From Legionella jordanis (GTDB lineage: Bacteria; Pseudomonadota; Gammaproteobacteria; Legionellales; Legionellaceae), in the NCBI RefSeq assembly GCF_900637635.1, contig NZ_LR134383.1:2858001-2922000 (forward strand): a DNA stretch of 64,000 nt, in the 5' to 3' direction. Position 1 is the stretch's first letter. Each line of letters opens with the position of its first letter. The translations under genes and the position numbers were made by a program. Of this stretch, positions 57,649-64,000 are shown piece by piece. The notes below the pieces were generated by a model. It worked only from the letters and a program-made list of their open reading frames with translations, was not told the DNA's origin and searched no databases.

Positions 57649-57771
57649 ATGAAAGATAAATCCAATCACAATTGTGTTATTTCATTAGCTCCTGCTGACT
57701 ATGGTTTTGCACGTTCAGCGTTTTCCCCCGTGGTGATTCTAGTCATCAATGTGGCCCCCGCGGCCATCTAA
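57649..57771 (+). CDS. Branched-chain-rich leader peptide upstream of brnQ-like gene
   Basis: A 40-codon frame from ATG 57649 to TAA 57769-57771. It reads MKDKSNHNCVISLAPADY in its first part and ends with VVILVINVAPAAI, so residues 28-35 are V,V,I,L,V,I,N,V. Runs of Val/Ile/Leu codons are the hallmark of attenuator leaders such as ilvL. It ends 53 bases before the start of a branched-chain amino acid carrier. TATAAA at 57609-57614 could be a -10. The spacer after the stop is C-rich and G-poor, which could allow Rho control. No strong terminator hairpin was found. Confidence 0.6.
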   Translation: MKDKSNHNCVISLAPADYGFARSAFSPVVILVINVAPAAI

Positions 57772-57824
57772 CTCCCCTCCCCTACATCAGCCACATTACA
57801 CAACAGCATTTAGCAGGAAAGATT

Positions 57825-58967
57825 ATGCGACAATACAAATCAATATTCATCTATGGCTTCGCCATTTTTGCCATGTTTTTCGGTTCTGGCAATTTGGTTT
57901 TCCCACTGCAAATTGGCCAGGCAGCAGGCGACAGCTGGATGGTTGCCTTTTTTGGCTTGCTTTTAACTGGAATATTTCTCCCTCTAACGGGATTATTTGT
58001 TATTAAGCTCTATCAAGGCAATTATCAGGCTTTTTTTGGGGAAGCAGGAAAAATTGCCGCCGTGCTCCTGCCTCTTTTCATGTTGTCTTTACTAGGCTCT
58101 TTTGGAGTAGTACCTCGCTGCATTACCGTTGCTTATGGCAGTTTTCTTTATTTGATGCCCAATATTAATTTGGCTTGCTTCAGCATTCTTTTTTGCACCT
58201 TAACTTTCATTTTCTGCTTAAACGATAAGGTGATGATTAAAATCCTTGGCAAATGGATGAGCCCCATTCTGCTCATAACACTCATTGTCTTAATCTCCAT
58301 TGCGGCTTTTAAAGCGCCTGGAAACATGAGCCATGCATCCAGTGCCAGTGCTTTTGGCTATGGGTTTAGGACTGGATACCAAACTATGGATTTGTTTGCT
58401 GCATTCTTTTTTTCTGCCCTTATTTTTACACAAATCCAGCAAGCCCTACCCCAGGCCCAACCCCGTGAGGTGTTGATTTTTGCCGTCAAATCCAGTCTTT
58501 TGGGAGCTTTGCTGTTGTCGCTGATTTATTTGGGTTTTGTCTTTTTAGGCTCTCATTATGCTTTTCTAATCGCGAATCGTGCCCCAGAACTGATGTTGCC
58601 CTCCATTGCGAAAGAAGCATTAGGGGAATTTGCAACACTGTTTATGGGAGTTGCGATGTTTTTATCTTGTTTAACCACTGCTGTGGCCCTCAATAATTTG
58701 TATGCACGTTACCTCTGTTCAATGCTAAAACTACAGGATAATAAATTCTCAATTGTCTTATTGTTTACCACTGGCTTATCTTTTATCATGTCCCTAATGG
58801 ACTTTAAGGGCATTGCTGCTTTCTTGGCTCCAATCCTTGAACTCACCTATCCAGGAATTATTGCATTGACGCTGATGGCCATTGTAATCAAAGGTCGGCA
58901 GTCTCTAAAAAAGACCGTCTTTTATGTAATGACCTTGTTAATGTGCCTACCACTCGCCATGCATTGA
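57825..58967 (+). CDS. brnQ: Branched-chain amino acid carrier, BrnQ/LivCS family
   Basis: A 380-residue inner-membrane secondary carrier, about 10-12 helices, for Leu, Ile and Val with cation symport in this family. FAMFFGSGNLVFPLQIGQ near residue 15 and GSFGVVPRCITVAYGS near residue 91 are family hallmarks. It is somewhat shorter than E. coli BrnQ (439). GCAGGAAAGATT precedes the ATG. The V/I/L-rich leader peptide upstream suggests control by branched-chain amino acid supply. Confidence 0.88.
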   Translation: MRQYKSIFIYGFAIFAMFFGSGNLVFPLQIGQAAGDSWMVAFFGLLLTGIFLPLTGLFVIKLYQGNYQAFFGEAGKIAAVLLPLFMLSLLGSFGVVPRCITVAYGSFLYLMPNINLACFSILFCTLTFIFCLNDKVMIKILGKWMSPILLITLIVLISIAAFKAPGNMSHASSASAFGYGFRTGYQTMDLFAAFFFSALIFTQIQQALPQAQPREVLIFAVKSSLLGALLLSLIYLGFVFLGSHYAFLIANRAPELMLPSIAKEALGEFATLFMGVAMFLSCLTTAVALNNLYARYLCSMLKLQDNKFSIVLLFTTGLSFIMSLMDFKGIAAFLAPILELTYPGIIALTLMAIVIKGRQSLKKTVFYVMTLLMCLPLAMH

Positions 58968-58991
58968 TATAACTAATATAAGGAGATAACT

Positions 58992-59636
58992 ATGGCCCTT
59001 TTCTTCATGAATAATTTTGCCGAAAAATTTGATACCCAAACGAAAGAATTTGAGAAATTAAAACATATCCTGGAAAACGGGGCCTTATTAGCCAGTCAAC
59101 AGGAAAAAGCAGAACTGGCAACTGCACTGACTGATGCGGCCAAAGAAATGGCTCACGTGGTAGACAAATATCGTTATTGCCTGATGAACACCAACAGTTC
59201 ATTGCGCAAGCATCAACTGCTCGCTGAATACGAAGAACTGTTCACGGCCTTAAATGGCCTAGCCAATAATCGCGAATGCAATACTCAACACTTCATCAAA
59301 GATCTTAAAAATAATAACTCCACTTTGGTTGCCTATGAGGTTTTAGAACGAATTGCCAATGCACTTGCTGCCGTTTTTTGGCTTGGGGTGGCAACTGTTG
59401 CGCTTATAGGCACTGCGGTTTTCGCGGCGAGCATCGTTGCCGATCCATTTGGTATTGCCGGTACAGCCATTTGTGCTGGTCTGCTGATTTTTTCATTATA
59501 CAAGTACGTTGAAAACATCACTGAAATATTTGAGCCCAAAGAAAGCTATATTAATAACAGGGAGAGAAATTGCACGACCATTTCTTTCCTCGAGCTCTAC
59601 GGGGATAGTGTAAAAGGCTGCGCGGTTGGCATGTAA
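58992..59636 (+). CDS. Hypothetical protein with C-terminal membrane hairpin
   Basis: A 214-residue protein not recognised by name. Residues 1-120 are charged and probably helical. Two hydrophobic segments at about 123-148 and 153-172 are joined by a short DPFG-containing turn. The tail is polar. It starts after the clear AAGGAGATAACT, 24 bases after brnQ, so it is probably in the same message. Its architecture resembles small membrane-inserting Legionella proteins, but no function is claimed. Confidence 0.7.
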   Translation: MALFFMNNFAEKFDTQTKEFEKLKHILENGALLASQQEKAELATALTDAAKEMAHVVDKYRYCLMNTNSSLRKHQLLAEYEELFTALNGLANNRECNTQHFIKDLKNNNSTLVAYEVLERIANALAAVFWLGVATVALIGTAVFAASIVADPFGIAGTAICAGLLIFSLYKYVENITEIFEPKESYINNRERNCTTISFLELYGDSVKGCAVGM

Positions 59637-59681
59637 GCAGATAAATAGGTCTAAGAATTTCAGTTTAGCTAAAGTCGAATA

Positions 59682-59717
59682 GGAATTCGTCATTATTCCG
59701 AGTATAATGACGAATCC
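59682..59717. repeat. Inverted repeat upstream of typA
   Basis: ATTCGTCATTAT (59685-59696) and ATAATGACGAAT (59704-59715) pair as a perfect 12-base stem with a 7-base loop, and GG/CC extends it beyond one bulged A. It lies 48 bases after the preceding stop. It lacks a T tract, so could be a terminator variant or a protein-binding site. Confidence 0.5.
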
Positions 59718-59878
59718 ATGAACACATGTACTCTAATTAGTCGTCGTAAAAGCAGTAGTCAGGATTAGTTATGAAAAATTGTGCATTGACCTCCCGCAAA
59801 GGATGCATCACGGCAGTGCCAATATTTTATGTCTTTGGTCTAGATGGCTAGCTCTTCGTAATTCCAAATAGGTTCGTT

Positions 59879-61699
59879 ATGATTGAAAAAATTCGCAATA
59901 TTGCCATTATCGCCCACGTCGATCATGGTAAAACCACATTAGTTGATAAATTGTTGCAGCAGACAGGCACCCTAAGTGAGCGTGGCCCGAAAGTTGAACG
60001 CGTAATGGACTCTAATGCATTGGAAAAGGAACGAGGCATTACCATTCTGGCCAAGAATACTTGCGTAAACTGGCAAGGCTATCAAATCAATATTGTCGAC
60101 ACCCCGGGGCATGCTGATTTTGGCGGGGAAGTTGAGCGAATATTAACCATGGTAGACAGCGTTTTGCTTTTGGTTGATGCGGTCGATGGCCCAATGCCAC
60201 AAACCCGCTTTGTAACACAAAAAGCATTTGCCAGAGGATTAAAACCCATCGTGGTTATTAACAAAATTGACCGACCTGGAGCTCGCCCCCATTGGGTGAT
60301 GGATCAGGTATTTGACTTATTTGATAATCTTGGTGCAACGGATGAGCAGCTTGATTTTCCAGTCGTTTATGCCTCCGCGCTCAATGGTTATGCCAAACTT
60401 GATTTGAATGACCATTCTGATGACATGTCACCCTTATTGCAGACCATCATCGAAAAAGTGGCACCTCCTGATGTGGATGAAGAAGGACCTTTCCAAATGC
60501 AAATCAGCTCTTTGGATTATTCATCCTACGTCGGCACCATAGGCATTGGCCGAATCACCCGTGGTCAAATCAAGGCAAAATCTGCGGTCAAAATCATCGA
60601 CAAAGAAGGCGAGGTACGCAGCGGTCGTTTGTTGCAGTTACTTGGCTTTAAAGGGCTTGAGCGCGTTGAAGTTGAAGAGGCTCGAGCAGGAGATATCATT
60701 GCCATTACCGGCATCGAGCAGCTTAATATTTCAGATACCCTATGCGACCCCAACCACGTTGAAGCTTTGCCAGCTCTGATGGTGGATGAACCAACCATCA
60801 GCATGATTTTTCAAATCAATGATTCCCCCTTTGCCGGACAAGAAGGAAAGTTTGTGACCAGTCGCAAAGTAAGGGAGCGCTTACAAACCGAATTGTTGCA
60901 TAATGTCGCTCTTCGTGTTGAAGATACAGAAGATCCCGATAAATTCCGTGTTTCCGGTCGTGGTGAGTTGCATTTATCCATTCTAATTGAAAACATGCGA
61001 CGTGAAGGCTATGAATTGGCCATCTGCAAACCTGAAGTGATTCTGCGTGAAGAGGAGGGCGAGCAGCAGGAACCCTACGAACGCCTTACCGTTGATGTTG
61101 AGGAAACCCACCAGGGCACTATTATGGAAAAGTTGGGCGAGCGTCGTGGCGAGCTGCAAAATATGCTTCCCGATGGCAAAGGTCGTGTTCGCCTCGATTA
61201 CGTTATCCCTACGCGAGGCTTGATTGGCTTTCATACTGAATTTCTATCCAGCACGTCCGGAACCGGGTTAATGTATCATGTCTATGATCATTATGGCCCA
61301 GCCGTTCGTGGACGAATTGGCAAACGCAATAACGGCGTTCTGATTGCCAATTGCCAGGGAGCTGCCAGAGCGTTTGCCTTGTTTAACTTGCAGGAACGTG
61401 GCCGATTGTTCATTGAACCGCAAACCCAGTGTTATGAGGGAATGATTGTCGGTATTCACTCACGCGATAACGATTTAGTGGTTAATGTGACTAAGGAAAA
61501 ACAATTAACGAACATTCGAGCGTCAGGAAGTGACGAGAACATCTTGTTGACGCCGGCAATTAAGTTATCCTTGGAGCAAGCACTGGAGTTCATTGATGAT
61601 GACGAGCTCGTTGAAGTGACTCCACAATCCATTCGCTTGCGCAAAAAAGCACTCAAAGAAAATGAACGTAAACGTGCATCAAGAAGTAGCGAAGAATAA
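59879..61699 (+). CDS. typA: Ribosome-associated GTPase TypA/BipA
   Basis: A 606-residue translational GTPase that binds ribosomes under stress and cold and aids 50S assembly. G1 is [10 protein letters not shown] near residue 12, the switch [10 protein letters not shown] is near residue 52, G3 is [14 protein letters not shown] near residue 75, and G4 is [10 protein letters not shown] near residue 129. The C-terminal part ends in a Lys/Arg-rich tail ([14 protein letters not shown]). Length is standard. It is monocistronic or nearly so. Confidence 0.98.
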   Translation: MIEKIRNIAIIAHVDHGKTTLVDKLLQQTGTLSERGPKVERVMDSNALEKERGITILAKNTCVNWQGYQINIVDTPGHADFGGEVERILTMVDSVLLLVDAVDGPMPQTRFVTQKAFARGLKPIVVINKIDRPGARPHWVMDQVFDLFDNLGATDEQLDFPVVYASALNGYAKLDLNDHSDDMSPLLQTIIEKVAPPDVDEEGPFQMQISSLDYSSYVGTIGIGRITRGQIKAKSAVKIIDKEGEVRSGRLLQLLGFKGLERVEVEEARAGDIIAITGIEQLNISDTLCDPNHVEALPALMVDEPTISMIFQINDSPFAGQEGKFVTSRKVRERLQTELLHNVALRVEDTEDPDKFRVSGRGELHLSILIENMRREGYELAICKPEVILREEEGEQQEPYERLTVDVEETHQGTIMEKLGERRGELQNMLPDGKGRVRLDYVIPTRGLIGFHTEFLSSTSGTGLMYHVYDHYGPAVRGRIGKRNNGVLIANCQGAARAFALFNLQERGRLFIEPQTQCYEGMIVGIHSRDNDLVVNVTKEKQLTNIRASGSDENILLTPAIKLSLEQALEFIDDDELVEVTPQSIRLRKKALKENERKRASRSSEE

Positions 61700-61710
61700 A
61701 TAGGGGCTCA

Positions 61711-61738
61711 TTTGAGCAAGATCATACTCTTGCTCAAA
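61711..61738 (+). terminator. Hairpin after typA
   Basis: TTTGAGCAAGA (61711-61721) and TCTTGCTCAAA (61728-61738) form a perfect 11-base stem with a 6-base loop, 11 bases after the typA stop. There is no long T tract, but TTT starts the stem and AAA ends it, so a weak or bidirectional stop is likely. TATACAAT at about 61754-61761 may be the nadK -10. Confidence 0.6.
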
Positions 61739-61796
61739 ATAGTTAACCGATATGTTATACAATAATAATTGCTCGGGGTCTTAACTACTTCACATC

Positions 61797-62684
61797 ATGA
61801 AACAAAAATTTAAACGCGTAATCCTTTATGCCCGCCAACATCGAGCCAACCAAGGGGTAAACGAAAGCTTACATCGCCTGGTTGACTTTTTGCATCGCGC
61901 ACAAGTGGATACCTATCTCGACGTAGATACCGCCACCTATTTCGACGTCAATCTACCCACTCTTGAACGCCGTTTAATGGGAAAAAAACAGGATTTAATT
62001 GTTGTTGTGGGTGGCGACGGCAGCTTGTTATCGGCTGCCCGCATGGCCATTAAAGTTAATGTACCGGTCATTGGCATCAACCGTGGACGACTGGGTTTTT
62101 TAACCGATATTTCACCCGATAACATTGAGGAGCAACTTTCAGCCGTTTTATCAGGTAAGTACGAAGAGGAGCATCGTTTTCTACTTCACACCTGCATTCA
62201 CGATGGCGAGACCATTTATTTCGAAGGAGATGCCCTTAATGATGTGGTCTTAGGCCGTGGTAATGAAACCCATCTGATTGAATTTGATGTATTCATTAAT
62301 CAACGCTTTGTTAGCCGTTATCGCTCGGATGGGATGATCCTTGCCACACCTACCGGTTCCACAGCTTACGCTTTATCAGCAGGCGGGCCCATTATGCACC
62401 CACAATTAAACGCCATCGTTTTAGTACCCATGTTTTCTCACAGCCTGAACTCACGCCCTTTTGTGGTCGATGGTGAAGTCAAAATTGATTTAAAAATCAG
62501 CGCCCGGAACGAAAGTGATTTGCGCATCAGCTGCGATGGGCATGAGTCTCGACTGGTTAAACCAGGCCAGTTGGTTTCTATTGAAAAAAACACGCAACAA
62601 CTTCGTCTATTGCATCCTCTTGATTATCATTATTATGATACATTACGCCTTAAATTAGGCTGGGAATCCAGACATCAAGGATAG
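61797..62684 (+). CDS. nadK: NAD kinase
   Basis: A 295-residue ATP-dependent kinase that makes NADP from NAD. The GGDGS motif lies in [14 protein letters not shown] near residue 76, the NE/D motif in [15 protein letters not shown] near residue 100, and the active Asp region in [22 protein letters not shown] near residue 185 (core [18 protein letters not shown]). Length is normal. It is followed after 3 bases by recN, a pairing common in gamma-proteobacteria. Confidence 0.97.
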   Translation: MKQKFKRVILYARQHRANQGVNESLHRLVDFLHRAQVDTYLDVDTATYFDVNLPTLERRLMGKKQDLIVVVGGDGSLLSAARMAIKVNVPVIGINRGRLGFLTDISPDNIEEQLSAVLSGKYEEEHRFLLHTCIHDGETIYFEGDALNDVVLGRGNETHLIEFDVFINQRFVSRYRSDGMILATPTGSTAYALSAGGPIMHPQLNAIVLVPMFSHSLNSRPFVVDGEVKIDLKISARNESDLRISCDGHESRLVKPGQLVSIEKNTQQLRLLHPLDYHYYDTLRLKLGWESRHQG

Positions 62685-62687
62685 AGC

Positions 62688-64000
62688 ATGCTAACGACCC
62701 TTCGCATAGAACATTTTGCCATCGTTAAAGAGTTAGAACTTGATTTCTCTTCTGGAATGACGGCTTTTACTGGTGAAACCGGAGCTGGAAAATCCATCAT
62801 GATCGATGCCTTACTCTTGGCTTTAGGTGGACGCGCTGATGTTTCAGTCATAAGGCCCGGCGAGGAAAAATGCGACATCAGTGCCAGTTTTCAAATAGAA
62901 AAAGACTCAGAACCATTTCGTTGGTTGCAGGCGAATGATTTAGACTGTGAAGAAGAAACGGTTATTTTAAGACGAGTTCTTTATGTCGAAGGACGTTCTA
63001 AATCCTACATTAATGGCCATCCATTTCCTTTGCAAAAAGTGAAGGAATTGAGCGAAATGCTGGTTCATATTCATGGCCAACATGAACATCAGACCCTCAT
63101 GCAACACAGTACTCACCGAGAGCAGCTCGACCGTTATGCTGGCCATTTCGATTTACTGGCGCAAGTGCAAGGATTGCATAAATCATGTCAAAAAATTAAG
63201 CAGGAATTGGATTTTTTAACCAGCCAAGGAGAAGCCAATCACAAGATTGAGCTGTTGCAATTTCAAATTGAAGAGTTGCAAGCTGCTAATATTCAAGCCA
63301 ATGAAATGCAATTGCTGCATGAAGAACACCAATTGCTGCACCACGCACAGGATTATTTGCAGGCCGCGCAGCAAATTCATCAACTGCTTAATGACGATGA
63401 TGCGTTTAACATTGGTCAGGCATTAAATCAGATTTTGCAAATACTGCAAACGTTACCTCAGGAACAAAGCCATGTAAAAAACAGTCAGGAACTCATCAAC
63501 AATGCCATAATTCAGTGCGAAGAAGTGCTTGATGAAATTAAGCAGTTCTCCGAGCAAATACAACTGGATCCTGAGCGATTGCAAGAAGTGGAAGAACGCA
63601 TGAGTGTTTTGCATCAGCTGGGACGCAAATATCATGTGGATGCAAATTTTCTACCACAACATGTGGTGGTGCTTAAAGACGAATTGCAACAAATTAATAA
63701 TGCTGAACATAAAATTGCACAACTGCAACGCGATTATCAAGCTCAGCTTAAGCAATTTGAAGCAAGTGCTCATAAACTCAGAGAATCAAGGCAACTGCAT
63801 GCGAAGAAATTGTCCGCAGACATAACATCCATTATCCAACAACTTGGCATGCCAAAGGGCCAAGTCAGCATTGATATTACTCCTTTGGATAAGATGCAAG
63901 CCCATGGACTGGATAGGGTTGAATACAAAGTCTGCACCAACCCGGGCCAGTCACCGGACAGTTTGGCAAAAATCGCTTCCGGAGGAGAGCTTTCAAGAAT
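62688..64000 (+). CDS. recN: DNA repair protein RecN, cut by the right edge
   Basis: The first 437 codons of an SMC-like ATPase that bridges broken DNA ends in double-strand break repair. Walker A is GETGAGKSIM near residue 29 and HGQHEHQTLM is near residue 127. A long Gln/Leu-rich coiled-coil region follows, and ASGGELSR (ABC signature) lies at the window end. Walker B is beyond the edge. The frame is open throughout. It follows nadK by 3 bases. Confidence 0.95.
   Translation, partial: MLTTLRIEHFAIVKELELDFSSGMTAFTGETGAGKSIMIDALLLALGGRADVSVIRPGEEKCDISASFQIEKDSEPFRWLQANDLDCEEETVILRRVLYVEGRSKSYINGHPFPLQKVKELSEMLVHIHGQHEHQTLMQHSTHREQLDRYAGHFDLLAQVQGLHKSCQKIKQELDFLTSQGEANHKIELLQFQIEELQAANIQANEMQLLHEEHQLLHHAQDYLQAAQQIHQLLNDDDAFNIGQALNQILQILQTLPQEQSHVKNSQELINNAIIQCEEVLDEIKQFSEQIQLDPERLQEVEERMSVLHQLGRKYHVDANFLPQHVVVLKDELQQINNAEHKIAQLQRDYQAQLKQFEASAHKLRESRQLHAKKLSADITSIIQQLGMPKGQVSIDITPLDKMQAHGLDRVEYKVCTNPGQSPDSLAKIASGGELSR

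Noticed and set aside
62675..62878. 67-codon minus-strand frame at the start of recN
   Set aside because: Antisense to the clear RecN Walker A region, which is read on the plus strand.

Overview
The window reads as a chromosomal segment of a Legionella species or a very close relative. The DNA is AT-rich and the housekeeping genes are gamma-proteobacterial. Between them lie genes resembling Legionella Dot/Icm effectors: a LepA-like coiled-coil protein, a WipA/WipB-like phosphatase, and a MavN/IroT-like iron transporter beside a LapA-like secreted aminopeptidase. No insertion sequence, prophage, CRISPR array or rRNA was seen. Identities are by reading the proteins from memory of the families; no search was run.

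Layout. 1-8385 (minus strand) is the start of the complex I operon, nuoA to nuoH, with nuoI cut by the left edge. It is preceded by tRNA-Leu(GAG), secG and tpiA. A LepA-like gene (9786-12182, plus) lies between this block and glmM-folP-ftsH-rlmE (minus), with yhbY divergent from rlmE. 18-31 kb is mixed: a WipA-like phosphatase, a DUF3592 protein, a CDP-alcohol phosphatidyltransferase with hda, a PmrA-box-preceded membrane protein, a papain-like protein, yacG, an acetyltransferase-MazG fusion, a POT transporter, a patatin, aroE, a secreted 2H phosphoesterase and a phasin. 31.7-39.3 kb holds pepN and the prkA-yeaH-spoVR stress module. 39.3-46.8 kb holds a CapA-like protein, lapA, mavN behind a Fur-box-like site, an old yellow enzyme and a second papain-like protein behind a PmrA box. 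46.8-59.6 kb holds rep, hslO, a second CapA-like protein, a tubulin-tyrosine-ligase-like ATP-grasp protein, a benE-type transporter with a divergent XRE-cupin regulator, a divergent ClC protein and a brnQ-type carrier preceded by a branched-chain-rich leader peptide. 59.9-64 kb holds typA, nadK and the start of recN.

How the parts fit. The core genes serve respiration, glycolysis, cell-wall precursor and folate synthesis, proteolysis, rRNA modification and DNA repair. The accessory genes look geared to life inside a host cell: candidate translocated enzymes, iron acquisition, peptide and amino-acid uptake, and secreted hydrolases. The most useful new observations are: two PmrA-type boxes with the same 10 bp spacing to a -10 element, two Cys-His-Asp proteins of likely papain-like fold, the V/I/L-rich leader peptide before the branched-chain amino acid carrier, the paired GCGTTATAAC operators between benE and its regulator, and the GNAT-MazG fusion.
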